Shown here in pieces: positions 30,279-38,844 of a DNA stretch of 64,000 nt. A program made the translations under genes and the position numbers. Where the stretch lies: NCBI RefSeq assembly GCF_902833045.1, contig NZ_CADFDU010000019.1, forward strand, positions 1-64,000. Reading direction: 5' to 3'. Positions within the stretch are counted from its first letter, which is position 1, and each line of letters starts with the position of its first letter. This DNA comes from Burkholderia sp. BCC0322 (lineage in GTDB: Bacteria > Pseudomonadota > Gammaproteobacteria > Burkholderiales > Burkholderiaceae). The notes under the pieces are model-generated. The model saw only the letters and a list, made by a program, of their open reading frames with translations, was not told where the DNA came from and searched no databases.

Positions 30279-31640
30279 TCAGCGCGACAGCGTGAACGCG
30301 CCGACCGGACTCGTCTTCTCGTAGAACTTGCCGCCTTCGAACTCCTCGACGGTCACGGCCCAGAAATAGTCGCCCGGGGGCAGGTGCGCGACGGTGATCT
30401 GGCGCGTATGCAGGCCGACCTGGTCGACGACCGGCGCGCTCAGGTCCTTCGAGCGCGACAGCACGAACCGGTAGCGCGCCCCCTTGCCCGAACCGTTCGG
30501 CGACCAGCGGAACTCGTAGCCGCCGGCGCCGGGCGACGCGCTCGCGTCGAGCCCCATCACGCGGCGTTCGAACGCGTACGTATGCGCCCGGCCCTCAAGG
30601 CCGTTCGCATCGATCGCGGCGACCCGCACGAAGTAGTTCCCGTTCGGCACGTCGCGAAAGACCGCGCGCGCCGAATCGGTGCGCGTTTCGCGGAACAGGT
30701 CGAGCAGCCCGGCGTCGTGCGCGAGCTGGACGCGATATGCATGCGCCTGGGCGAGCGGCGCGACGTCGAATGCGACGTCGGTCTCGTCCTGCACCTTGTC
30801 GGGATGCGCGAGTTCCGGCGCGGGCAGCAGCTCGACGGGCGCGCCGACCGCGCCGGACGATGTCGCAACGCTGCCGAAATTCGCATGCACGAGCGTCGGA
30901 TCGGCCAACCGGCGGTCGCCCGCCACGCCGACGGTGCCGTCGAGCACTTCGACGCGCGTCGACGCATTGCCGGCCGCGTCGTAGTTCACGCGAAAGTGCG
31001 TGCCGCGCACGCCTGCCACGACCGACGGCGACCGGATCTGGAAGCGGTCGTCGCGTTTCTTCAGATGGGTGACCTCGCTGTCGACCGAGCCACGCGTCAG
31101 TTCGAACTCACGATCGAGCGTGCCGGTCAGCACCGTGCGGCGCAGCGTCTTCAGGGCGAGCTGGCTGTCGGGCGGCAGGCTCATGTGCGTGCCGTCGGCG
31201 AGCTCGAGCGTCACGAAGCCGTTCGCTCCCGTACGCACGCGATCGCCTTCGGCGAGCGTCGCGTCGTTCGCGAGCGGCGCATAAGCGTCGCCGGACGCAC
31301 GTTCGGCCGAGCCCTGCACCGCGACGACGCGCGCGGTCAGCTTTTCCTTGCGCAGGCGCGCCACCGGCAGCTTCAGCGCGATGCCGGGCTGCAGATGCTT
31401 CGGCGCGGGCATGCCGTTGATCCGCTGAAGCAGCTGCCAGTCATCCGCGCCCTGCAGGTAGCGCGCGGCGACGTCGGACAGCGTGTCGCCCGCCTGCGTG
31501 CGGTAGACGGCCATCTTGCCCGCCGCCTCGGGCGGCTGGGCAGCCGCATGCTGCGCGGCGAACGCAAACGCGACCGCGCACGCTGCGCGCAACGCTACCG
31601 TGCGCGGGTTCGCCGTGCGCTGCATGATTCCCGTGGTCAC
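30279..31640 (-). CDS. Periplasmic LysM-FecR protein in a two-component operon
   Basis: This 453-aa protein has a signal peptide (cleavage near AQHAAAQ, residue 35), a LysM peptidoglycan-binding domain (about 44-92: YRTQAGDTLSDVAARYL), a FecR domain (about 100-245: GDRVRTGANGFVTLELADG and VAGVRGTHFRV) and a C-terminal region with fibronectin-III-like repeats (about 285-450). FecR domains normally relay outer-membrane or wall signals to membrane partners. GTG 31640 overlaps the response-regulator stop (GTGA) and has GGGAG eight bases upstream; ATG 31625 is an alternative. Location between regulator and kinase suggests it supplies the periplasmic input. Confidence 0.88.
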   Translation of the reverse strand: MTTGIMQRTANPRTVALRAACAVAFAFAAQHAAAQPPEAAGKMAVYRTQAGDTLSDVAARYLQGADDWQLLQRINGMPAPKHLQPGIALKLPVARLRKEKLTARVVAVQGSAERASGDAYAPLANDATLAEGDRVRTGANGFVTLELADGTHMSLPPDSQLALKTLRRTVLTGTLDREFELTRGSVDSEVTHLKKRDDRFQIRSPSVVAGVRGTHFRVNYDAAGNASTRVEVLDGTVGVAGDRRLADPTLVHANFGSVATSSGAVGAPVELLPAPELAHPDKVQDETDVAFDVAPLAQAHAYRVQLAHDAGLLDLFRETRTDSARAVFRDVPNGNYFVRVAAIDANGLEGRAHTYAFERRVMGLDASASPGAGGYEFRWSPNGSGKGARYRFVLSRSKDLSAPVVDQVGLHTRQITVAHLPPGDYFWAVTVEEFEGGKFYEKTSPVGAFTLSR

Positions 31641-32341
31641 TCCGGTTCTCCCTGGCCGACCCGCTCGAGCCGATAGCCGTAGCCGTAGATCGGCGCGAGG
31701 CGATAGCCGTTTTCGGGCCGCAGGCCGAGCTTGGTGCGCAGCATCGAGATGTGCGTATCCATCGTGCGCGACGGGATGTCGGTCGCCTGCTTCCACACGA
31801 GATCGAGAATGTGCGCGCGCGACAGCGGCCGGTCGAGGTGCTGGAACAGCAGCAGCGCGAGCTCGAATTCCTTCTGCGTGAGGCTCACGGCCTTGTCGCC
31901 GACGTAGGCCTGCTTCAGGTTCACGTCGAAACGGAATTGATCGAATTCGCGAACGGTTGCCTCGGCGTTGACCGGATACGCGCGACGCAGCAGCGAGCCG
32001 ATGCGTGCGCGCAGGATCGGCCCCGACACGGGCTTGACCACGTAGTCGTCGGCGCCGGCGTTGAGGATCTGCGTGATCCCCGCCTCGTCGTCACGGCTCG
32101 TCATGAAGATGATCGGCAGGCTGTGCTCGGTCTGATTGGCGCGCACCCACTTCAGCACTTCCTCGCCGGACATGTCGGGCACGTTCCAGTCGAGCACCAG
32201 CAGATCGAAGGTCTCGCGCTGCAGGCGCTTCTTCAGGGCCTTGCCTTCCTTGAACGCATAGCACGTATGGCCAATGGCCGTCAGCGTTTGACTGACGAAA
32301 TCCGTCTGGGCCGGATCGTCATCCAGTACAGCAATTCTCAT
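31637..32341 (-). CDS. OmpR/PhoB-family response regulator
   Basis: This 234-aa regulator has a receiver domain (acidic pocket LDDD at 6-9, phosphorylated Asp51 in LVLDWNVPD, Thr in FMTSRD, Lys in VVKPVS) and a winged-helix DNA-binding domain (about 135-230, with SLTQKEFELALLLFQHLDR and RTMDTHISMLRTKLGL, YGYGYRLE). It is the first gene of the operon, ahead of the LysM-FecR and CHASE2 kinase genes. ATG 32341 has GCGGGG at good spacing; a TTG four codons earlier is unlikely. Confidence 0.95.
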   Translation of the reverse strand: MRIAVLDDDPAQTDFVSQTLTAIGHTCYAFKEGKALKKRLQRETFDLLVLDWNVPDMSGEEVLKWVRANQTEHSLPIIFMTSRDDEAGITQILNAGADDYVVKPVSGPILRARIGSLLRRAYPVNAEATVREFDQFRFDVNLKQAYVGDKAVSLTQKEFELALLLFQHLDRPLSRAHILDLVWKQATDIPSRTMDTHISMLRTKLGLRPENGYRLAPIYGYGYRLERVGQGEPE

Positions 32342-32519
32342 AGCACCCCGCAAATCGAAATCGATTCGTCCAGTTCAGCTCCCCGCCCCCACCCGGCCGC
32401 GCAGCATGCGCGCGGCTTCCGGATACCTGCCGGCGAGCCGTCGTTCGCCGCTCGCGCCACCTGCGCAAACCGGCGACCCCGGCTAAATATCTCAAAAACG
32501 GGGCACGGACGAACCGGCG

Positions 32520-32553
32520 ATTTCATCATAGTAGTATGAAATTCGCCAATAAA
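32520..32553 (-). promoter_or_regulatory. Candidate promoter and inverted repeat upstream of the sensory operon
   Basis: Read on the minus strand, TTTATT (complement of 32548-32553) and TATGAT (complement of 32525-32530) are 17 bases apart. The -10 overlaps an inverted repeat ATTTCAT-N9-ATGAAAT at 32520-32542, which could be an operator. The site is about 185 bases upstream of the response-regulator start. Confidence 0.45.
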
Positions 32554-32609
32554 TTGCGCGGACTGCCGTCTTTTCTTCGAATAATCCTTCCCGCCGTGCA
32601 ATCGAGCGC

Positions 32610-33023
32610 CTAATCGATGCCTGCCACCTGCTCGGCAACATCATCGTCCGGCACGCGATGCGACTGCGGCTCCGGACGCGCCGCCTGTGCCAGCATCCGC
32701 TGCAGCTGGCCGCGCACGCGCTCCCACGCGGTGGCCGCGTAGTCCGGCTGGCTCGCCGCCCACGCCTGCGCCAGATCGAACACGCGCTCGATCGTCGCAC
32801 CGCAGTAGGTCAGGCCCGCGCCGTCGTCCTGCGCGGCATCGCGCAGCCGTTCGTCGAGCCACTCGGCCAGCCACGGCATCTCGGCCGCGGCCGAATCCGC
32901 GTAGGCCTCCAACGCGGCACGCGCGTGGCGATCCTGTTGCGGGTCAAGCTCGATACGGCTCAGTCCCGATGCGCTGCGTTCCGCTCCGGACGGACTTCGA
33001 ATGGTCCCTGGTCTGAAGGACAT
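32610..33023 (-). CDS. Hypothetical protein
   Basis: This 137-aa protein begins MSFRPGTIRSPSGAERSASG and is rich in helices (HARAALEAYADSAAAEMPWL; WERVRGQLQRMLAQAARPE). There is no signal peptide or membrane helix and I do not recognise a family. ATG 33023 is preceded by GGGGAGAGGAC, a strong ribosome site, which decides against the longer start at 33077. It lies upstream of the sensory operon on the same strand, but that operon has its own likely promoter. Codon use is ordinary for the region. Confidence 0.7.
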   Translation of the reverse strand: MSFRPGTIRSPSGAERSASGLSRIELDPQQDRHARAALEAYADSAAAEMPWLAEWLDERLRDAAQDDGAGLTYCGATIERVFDLAQAWAASQPDYAATAWERVRGQLQRMLAQAARPEPQSHRVPDDDVAEQVAGID

Positions 33024-33218
33024 GTCCTCTCCCCGTTGTACGACGGTAGCGTCAGGCATGGCCCCCGTGCCTGCCATACGACGTACCGTGGCCGGCGCAT
33101 CCGCTGGGAGCGGACGACCGGCCGGGTCAGTATACGCAGCCGGTCACGAAGCGAGGTTTAAGAATTGTCAGAGAAGCGTGGCCGGCGCCAGGCGTGGCCG
33201 GCACCGTGATGCGTGCCG

Positions 33219-33446
33219 TCAGCGGCGGCGCATCAGGAACACGAAGGTCTTGTCCTGCGTCGTCGATTCGACGATCTCGTTGCCCGTCTGCTTCGCGAAC
33301 GCGGCGAAATCGCGCTGCGAACCGGGATCGGTCGCGAGCACCTTGAGGATTTGCCCGCTTTCCATATCGGCGAGCGCTTTCTTGGCACGCAGGATCGGCA
33401 ACGGGCAATTGAGCCCGCGCGCGTCCACTTCCTTGTGAATCTGCAT
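33219..33446 (-). CDS. TusA-like sulfurtransferase
   Basis: This 75-aa protein is a SirA/TusA-family sulfur carrier. The active-site Cys lies in LNCPLPILRAKKAL (CPxP motif, Cys14), and the C-terminal half (LKVLATDPGSQRDF and FAKQTGNEIVE) is typical. Such proteins carry persulfide sulfur for tRNA thiolation or other sulfur transfer. ATG 33446 starts MQIHKEVDARG; the frame reaches 33479 but the added codons are unlike the family. No tus or tRNA-modification genes are adjacent, so the acceptor is unknown. Confidence 0.9.
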   Translation of the reverse strand: MQIHKEVDARGLNCPLPILRAKKALADMESGQILKVLATDPGSQRDFAAFAKQTGNEIVESTTQDKTFVFLMRRR

Positions 33447-33563
33447 CGGCTGTCGACCTTCGAATGTCGCGCCATCCAAGGCGCGGAAAGAAGCCTGGAT
33501 TTTACCGCAGCGCCGCCGTGCCCGCCCGGGCCGCCGGCAGCCGGGCGCCCACGACCACCGGGC

Positions 33564-34499
33564 TCAGGCGCCCGAAAAGCCGCCCGCGAGCCGCTCGCGC
33601 AGGTGCCGAACGAGCGCGCGCACCGCGCTCGGCACGACCGGGCTGTACGGGCGGATCGCGAAGATGTGGTCGCCGAACGCGCCCGACGGCCGCCAGCCGT
33701 CGAGCAGCGCGACCAGCCGGCCGGCGTCGAGATCGCGCTGCGCGCTGAAATCCGGCAGCAGCGCGATGCCGAGTCCGCCGAGCGCGGCCTCGCGCATCGC
33801 TTCGCTGTTGTTCGCCGCGAAGCTGCCGCGCACCGGCACGCTCACGCGCTCGCGCCGCCGGCCGTGCGGTTCGAAGCTCCATGCGGCCGGCTCGTTGTCG
33901 CGCAGGTAGCACAGGCAGCTGTGCTCGACGAGTTCGCCCGGGTGTCGCGGCGACCCGCGCGCGTCGAGGTAGTCGCGGCTCGCGACGAGCAGCGAACGCG
34001 TGTCGCACAGCTTCCATGCGACGTGGGTCTGCGGCGCCGTGGTCGTATGGCGGATCGCGAGGTCGAAACCCTCCTGCGTCAGCGAATGCAGCCGGTCCGA
34101 CAGGTCGAGCTCGATCTGCACGCCCGAATGCTGCCGCAGGAAATCGGGCAGGTGCGGCACGACCTGCTGGCGCCCGAGCGCGACCGGCACCGTCAAGCGC
34201 AACAGGCCGCGCGGTTCCCCGGCCAGGTCCTTCACGCGCGCGAAGTGCTGCCCGATCGATTCGAACGCGTCGCGCGTGCTGTCGACGAGCGTCTGGCCCG
34301 CGTCGGTGAGCCGCACGCTGCGCGTCGTGCGACGCACGAGCGGCACGCCGGCGGCTTTTTCGAGATCGGCGATGCGCTGGCTCATCGCGGCCTTGCTGAT
34401 GCCGAGCCGCTGCGCGGCGGCCGTGAAACTGCCGGCCGCAGCCAGTACCGTCAGCGAATGGATGTGCGGCCAGAGCGCCTGGACATTTTGCTGATTCAT
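33564..34499 (-). CDS. LysR-type transcriptional regulator divergent from iolA
   Basis: This 311-aa regulator has an N-terminal helix-turn-helix (SFTAAAQRLGISKAAMSQRI) and an effector-binding domain from about residue 90, of the DUF-like LysR subgroup containing many single-gene regulators (VRRTTRSVRLTDAGQTL). It diverges from the iolA gene, with 113 bases between starts and a perfect 14-bp palindrome at 34510-34523. It may control iolA, itself, or both; the inositol locus has a separate RpiR-type regulator. ATG 34499 (MNQQNVQALW) is chosen because earlier codons run across the palindrome. Confidence 0.88.
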   Translation of the reverse strand: MNQQNVQALWPHIHSLTVLAAAGSFTAAAQRLGISKAAMSQRIADLEKAAGVPLVRRTTRSVRLTDAGQTLVDSTRDAFESIGQHFARVKDLAGEPRGLLRLTVPVALGRQQVVPHLPDFLRQHSGVQIELDLSDRLHSLTQEGFDLAIRHTTTAPQTHVAWKLCDTRSLLVASRDYLDARGSPRHPGELVEHSCLCYLRDNEPAAWSFEPHGRRRERVSVPVRGSFAANNSEAMREAALGGLGIALLPDFSAQRDLDAGRLVALLDGWRPSGAFGDHIFAIRPYSPVVPSAVRALVRHLRERLAGGFSGA

Positions 34500-34509
34500 C
34501 CAGTGATTA

Positions 34510-34523
34510 TTCAGAATTCTGAA
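34510..34523. promoter_or_regulatory. Perfect 14-bp palindrome TTCAGAATTCTGAA between lysR and iolA
   Basis: The palindrome begins 11 bases upstream of the LysR start and 90 bases upstream of iolA. Its place and symmetry fit an autoregulatory operator for the LysR protein. Confidence 0.55.
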
Positions 34524-34612
34524 CAGTGAATCAAGCTGCGCGGCCTTCTCCGGCCCTGCGCGTTTGCCTAGACTTGGGGCTGTCCACCCCACCCGATCCC
34601 CCAGGAGACACG

Positions 34613-36133
34613 ATGAATCCGGTTCCCGCGTACACCTCCGACGCCGACGTCGGCCACTACATCGACGGCGCGCCCGTCGCCGGCCGCAGCGGCCGCTTCC
34701 AGGACGTCCTCAATCCCGCGCTCGGCCGCGCGGTGCGCCGCGTGGCGCTCGCCGACGCCAGCGAAGTGCAGCAGGCCGTCGCGTCCGCCCATGCCGCGTT
34801 TCCGGCCTGGGCCGAGACGCCGCCGATCCGCCGTGCGCGCATCCTGCACCGCTTCCTGCAACTGATGAACGAGCACCGCGACACGCTCGCGGCGATCATT
34901 ACGGCCGAGCACGGCAAGGTGTTCTCCGACGCGCAGGGCGAAGTCGCCCGCGGGATCGACATCATCGAATTCGCATGCGGCGTGCCGCAGCTCCTGAAGG
35001 GCGACTTCACCGACCAGGTCAGCACCGGCATCGACAACTGGACGATGCGCCAGCCGCTCGGCGTCGTCGCGGGCATCACGCCGTTCAACTTCCCGTGCAT
35101 GGTGCCGTGCTGGATGTTCCCGGTCGCGCTCGCGACGGGCAACACGTTCGTGCTGAAGCCGAGCGAGCGAGACCCGTCGGCGGCCCTGTTCATCGCCGAC
35201 CTGCTCACGCAGGCCGGGCTGCCGGCCGGCGTGTTCAACGTCGTGCAGGGCGACAAGGGCGCAGTCGACGCGCTGCTCGACCACCCCGACGTGCAGGCCG
35301 TCAGCTTCGTCGGCTCGACGCCGATCGCGGCCTACGTGCAGCAGCGCGCGGTGCAATCCGGCAAGCGTGTGCAGGCACTCGGCGGCGCGAAGAATCACCT
35401 CGTCGTGATGCCCGACGCGAACCTCGAGCAGGCAGTCGATGCCCTGATCGGCGCCGCGTACGGCTCGGCCGGCGAACGCTGCATGGCGATCAGCGTCGCG
35501 GTGCTGGTTGGCGACATTGCGGACAAGATCGTGCCGCTGGTAGCCGAGCGCGCGCGCAAGCTGGTGATCGGCGACGGCATGTCGCCGGAAGTCGAGATGG
35601 GGCCGATCGTCACCGGCGACGCACTCAAGCGCATCGAAGGCTATATCGAGCAAGGCGTGAACGAAGGCGCGCAACTGGTGGTCGACGGCCGCGGGCTGCG
35701 CGTGCCGGGCCGCGAAGCGGGCTTCTTCACCGGCGGCACGCTGTTCGACCACGTGACGCCCGAGATGCGCATCTACAAGGAAGAAATCTTCGGGCCCGTG
35801 CTCGGCTGCGTGCGCGTGAAGGATTTCGGCGAAGCGGTCGACCTGATCAACGCGCACGAATTCGGCAACGGCGTGTCGTGCTTCACGAGCGATGGCGGCA
35901 TCGCGCGCGAGTTCTCGCGGCGCATCCAGGTCGGGATGGTCGGCATCAACGTGCCGATTCCGGTGCCGATGGCGTGGCATGGCTTCGGCGGCTGGAAGAA
36001 GAGCCTGTTCGGCGACATGCACGCCTACGGCGAGGAAGGCGTGCGCTTCTATACGCGCCAGAAGTCGGTGATGCAGCGCTGGTCGTCGAGCATCGGCAAG
36101 GGTGCCGAATTCGCGATGCCGACCGCGAAGTAA
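34613..36133 (+). CDS. iolA: CoA-acylating (methyl)malonate-semialdehyde dehydrogenase
   Basis: This 506-aa aldehyde dehydrogenase converts malonate semialdehyde to acetyl-CoA and CO2, the last step of inositol catabolism, and methylmalonate semialdehyde to propionyl-CoA in valine breakdown. [31 protein letters not shown] and catalytic Cys290 in [12 protein letters not shown] are MMSDH signatures; the general-base Glu of ordinary ALDHs is replaced by the GGAKN segment, as in the family. AGGAG at 34603-34607 sets the ATG 34613 start. Its position beside the iol genes favours the iolA role; it could equally be called mmsA. Confidence 0.93.
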   Translation: MNPVPAYTSDADVGHYIDGAPVAGRSGRFQDVLNPALGRAVRRVALADASEVQQAVASAHAAFPAWAETPPIRRARILHRFLQLMNEHRDTLAAIITAEHGKVFSDAQGEVARGIDIIEFACGVPQLLKGDFTDQVSTGIDNWTMRQPLGVVAGITPFNFPCMVPCWMFPVALATGNTFVLKPSERDPSAALFIADLLTQAGLPAGVFNVVQGDKGAVDALLDHPDVQAVSFVGSTPIAAYVQQRAVQSGKRVQALGGAKNHLVVMPDANLEQAVDALIGAAYGSAGERCMAISVAVLVGDIADKIVPLVAERARKLVIGDGMSPEVEMGPIVTGDALKRIEGYIEQGVNEGAQLVVDGRGLRVPGREAGFFTGGTLFDHVTPEMRIYKEEIFGPVLGCVRVKDFGEAVDLINAHEFGNGVSCFTSDGGIAREFSRRIQVGMVGINVPIPVPMAWHGFGGWKKSLFGDMHAYGEEGVRFYTRQKSVMQRWSSSIGKGAEFAMPTAK

Positions 36134-36192
36134 CCGCCCGACGGCACGCCGCCCGCGGATCAGTCGAGCGGGCGGCGCGGCGGCGGGATGCG

Positions 36193-37077
36193 TCAGCCGG
36201 CCTTCGTGCCGTGGGCGCCGTCGGCGGTCGGCAGGTACGACAGCTCGAGCCGGTACGCGAGCGCGACGAACAGGCTCTGCGCGAGGCCCATCGTGGCGGT
36301 CAGCGCGCGAAAACCGAACGTCGCGCTGTCCTGCACCATCAGCGTCACCTCGGCCTCCCGCGCGAGCGGGCTCATCCGGCTGTCGGTGATCGCGATCAGC
36401 CGCGCGCCGCGCTGCACGGCCTGCTGCGCGACCTGCACGGTTTCCTCCGCATACGGCATGAACGAGATCACGATCATCACGTCGCCCTCGCGCACCGAGC
36501 GGATCTGCCCGAGATGCATGCTGCCGAGCGCGCTGAACAGCCCGATGCGCTTGTCGGTGTGCTGCAGCGCATAGTCGAGGTACACGGCAATCGGAAACGC
36601 GCGCCGCGAGCCCGCGATCCAGATCGCCTGCGTGTCGGCGAGCAGGTCGACGGCCTGCGCGAGCGCCTGCGAATCGAGCGTCTGCCGCAGTTGCTGCATC
36701 CCGGCGATGCTGCCCTTGATGAATTCGTCGGCGATCTGCTCGGGCTGCAGGCTCGACGAGCCCGCCTCGATCACGTCGCGCAGCCGCAGGTTGTACGCGC
36801 GCCCCGGCGCGATCTGCTGCGCGAGCCCCTCGCGGAACAGCCGCTGCATCTCGGAGAAGCCGGAAAAGCCGAAGTGCTTCGCGAAACGCACGACGGCCGA
36901 CGGCTGAACGCCGCACGCCTCCGCGAGCGACTGGATGCCTTCCAGGCCCAGCTGGTCCCGATGCGTTTCCACGTGGCGTGCGATCACCTTCAGACGATTG
37001 CTGAGGCCGTCGTACTCCTGCGTCAGGTGCCGCAGGAACTGCTCGACGGTGGCGGGAGGTTTCTCGGATGAACTCAT
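36193..37077 (-). CDS. RpiR-family transcriptional regulator (IolR candidate)
   Basis: This 294-aa regulator has an N-terminal helix-turn-helix (GIQSLAEACGVQPSAVVRFA followed by KHFGFSGFSEMQ) and a C-terminal SIS sugar-phosphate-binding domain (about 130-270, with IWIAGSRRAFPIA and AITDSRMSPLA). Proteobacterial inositol loci are usually repressed by such a protein, IolR, whose inducer is a phosphorylated inositol intermediate. It is the last gene of the leftward iol block, 272 bases after the Gfo/Idh gene. Two GGAA-N6-TTCC-like boxes in the iol divergent promoter are its probable targets. ATG 37077 gives MSSSEKPPATVEQF. Confidence 0.88.
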   Translation of the reverse strand: MSSSEKPPATVEQFLRHLTQEYDGLSNRLKVIARHVETHRDQLGLEGIQSLAEACGVQPSAVVRFAKHFGFSGFSEMQRLFREGLAQQIAPGRAYNLRLRDVIEAGSSSLQPEQIADEFIKGSIAGMQQLRQTLDSQALAQAVDLLADTQAIWIAGSRRAFPIAVYLDYALQHTDKRIGLFSALGSMHLGQIRSVREGDVMIVISFMPYAEETVQVAQQAVQRGARLIAITDSRMSPLAREAEVTLMVQDSATFGFRALTATMGLAQSLFVALAYRLELSYLPTADGAHGTKAG

Positions 37078-37349
37078 CGGATAGCGCGAAGTTGACGGCC
37101 CCGATGCGCGCGCGATGCGGGCGGGCGCGGCCCGGGGCTCACCTGGATACATGCATGAAGGGCGAATTTAATCACGTTTGCGGCCCGGCCCGCGCCGCAC
37201 GCTCGCTCCCACGCGCTCGATCATCACTTGCCTACGCTCCACGGCGATACTGGAAGCGATTGTCCGACGCTCTCGCGGCGTCGTAAAGATCAGGGTGTCT
37301 ACCAAGGCCGGCCGCCACGGCAGCGCGTGGCGCAACCGGCCTGCCCTGC

Positions 37350-38522
37350 TCAGCGATAGTCGACCCACACGCCGCCCGCATCGGCGGAACGCACGCAGTG
37401 CTCGACCCAGCGCACGCCCTCCACGCCCGCATGGACGTCCGGATAGCGGATGTTCTTCAACGCGGCGGCGTCGCCGCGATCGGCCGCATCCATCGCGAGC
37501 GCGAAGCGCGCGTAGAGATTCGACCACGCCTCGAACAGCCCTTCCGGATGCCCGGCGCCGATCCGATCCTCGCGCAACGCGTGCGGATGCAGATAACCCA
37601 TCCCGCGATCGAGCACCTGTGCGGGCTGCCCCTGCACCTCGTAGCGCAGCTGGTTCGGATGCTCGTCCCACCATTCGACGCTCGCCTTCGAGCCGATCAC
37701 GCGCACCTTCTGGCTGTGCATCGAGCCCGCGTTCACCGCGCTCGACCACACGTAGCCGACCGCACCCGTGTCGTATTCCATGATCGTGAACGCGTTGTCT
37801 TCCAGCGGCGCGCGGCTCTTCACGAAGCTCTGCCGCGAACACATCAGCCGCCGGATCTTCAGCTCGGGCACCATCACTTCGGAGAGGTACAGCGGGTGCG
37901 TGCCGATGTCGCCGAGCACATAGCTCGGGCCCGCGAACTTCGGATCGACGCGCCAGCGCGCGGCCGCGCTCGCGGCCTCGACCCCTTCGCTGTGGAACCC
38001 GTGCGCGAACTGCATCTGCACGATGCGGATCTCGCCGAGATCGCCGCGCGCGATCATCTCTCGCGCCTGCTCGATCATCTGGTATCCGGAATAACCGTAC
38101 GCGACGCCGACGATCCGGTTCTTCTCGACCGACAGCCGCTCCAGTGCTTCGGCCTCCTCCGTCGTGAAGCACAGCGGCTTCTCGCAGACCACGTGCAGCC
38201 CCGCGTTCAGCGCGGCGCGGCAGATCTCGAAGTGCGTATTGTTCGGCGTCGCGATCGACACCGCGCGGATGCCGTCCGGGCGGCGCGCCTCGGCGTCGAA
38301 CATCGCCGCGTAGTCGGGGTAGCAGCGCTCCGCGGCGACGCCGAGCTTCACGCCGAACTGGCGGCCGCGTTCGGGATCGATGTCGAACGCGCCGGCGACC
38401 AGCTGGAAGCTGCCGTCGCGCAACGCGGCCGACCGGTGGCTGTAGCCGATCTGGCTGCCGAGCCCGCCGCCGACCATGCCCCAGCGAATCGAATGTCCAA
38501 GCAGAATCTGTCCGTCAATCAT
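37350..38522 (-). CDS. Gfo/Idh/MocA-family oxidoreductase of the iol locus
   Basis: This 390-aa NAD(P)-dependent dehydrogenase has the N-terminal dinucleotide fold (RWGMVGGGLGSQIGYSHR) and the VCEKPL motif of the family, followed by the C-terminal alpha/beta domain. It is distinct from iolG and probably oxidises a related cyclitol or sugar acid, such as scyllo- or chiro-inositol; that is inference from position. It is preceded on the same strand by a decayed sugar-isomerase gene, so its partner step may have been lost. Start is ATG 38522. Confidence 0.88.
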   Translation of the reverse strand: MIDGQILLGHSIRWGMVGGGLGSQIGYSHRSAALRDGSFQLVAGAFDIDPERGRQFGVKLGVAAERCYPDYAAMFDAEARRPDGIRAVSIATPNNTHFEICRAALNAGLHVVCEKPLCFTTEEAEALERLSVEKNRIVGVAYGYSGYQMIEQAREMIARGDLGEIRIVQMQFAHGFHSEGVEAASAAARWRVDPKFAGPSYVLGDIGTHPLYLSEVMVPELKIRRLMCSRQSFVKSRAPLEDNAFTIMEYDTGAVGYVWSSAVNAGSMHSQKVRVIGSKASVEWWDEHPNQLRYEVQGQPAQVLDRGMGYLHPHALREDRIGAGHPEGLFEAWSNLYARFALAMDAADRGDAAALKNIRYPDVHAGVEGVRWVEHCVRSADAGGVWVDYR

Positions 38523-38575
38523 GATGGTGGTGTTCCTGGTGCGTGTTCAGTTCAAGGTACGCGTGGTGCGCAGGA

Positions 38576-38806
38576 TCATGCGAAGCCGGCCAACCCGAGA
38601 AACGCGGCTCGCGGCGACGTCGCGCAGGCTCGTGCCGGCATTGCGCGGGTCGCGCTCCGCTCGAACGGGATGTAGCCGGACGGCCCGCGCGCGATACCCG
38701 AGCAGCCGGCGCCGGCAGCTTCGGCGAGCACCTGCCGCCACGGCGGCAGGTGCGGGTTTTGCACGTCGTCGACAGCCCGGCAGCAAGGTGCGCAACCCGT
38801 CTTCAT
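38576..38806 (-). pseudogene. Decayed sugar phosphate isomerase/epimerase gene (IolE-like TIM barrel), internally deleted
   Basis: From ATG 38806 the frame reads MKTGCAPCC, then VDDVQNPHLPPWRQVLAEAA and GYIP, which matches the start of TIM-barrel isomerases that begin like GTAPCCWGVDD. After about 50 residues the similarity jumps to an apparent C-terminus, AAFLGLAGFA, with SLRDVAASR in a neighbouring frame. The intact family is about 290 residues, so about 200 codons are missing and at least one frameshift is present. Several conserved residues (W, Y) are changed. It lies between iolG and the second oxidoreductase. I base the match on memory of the family. Confidence 0.6.
38728..38760 (+). 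terminator. Hairpin with T tract inside the decayed gene
   Basis: An 11-bp stem (38728-38738 with 38743-38753) with a 4-base loop is followed by GGGTTTT on the plus strand. No plus-strand gene leads into it, and the arms encode the conserved HLPPWRQV segment on the minus strand, so it may be incidental. Confidence 0.25.
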
Positions 38807-38844
38807 CGTCATGTCGGTCAATCCGGCACGCGGGCGGCCACGGT

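Noticed and set aside
37078-37349. A possible third isomerase remnant between the RpiR gene and the Gfo/Idh gene
   Set aside because: Neither strand gives recognisable protein sequence in the 272-base gap; a partial GGAA-N6-GTCC match at 37252 is too weak to call.
38728-38760. A plus-strand terminator as evidence for an unseen plus-strand gene
   Set aside because: No plus-strand gene precedes it and the arms coincide with a conserved coding segment on the other strand, so I treat it as incidental.
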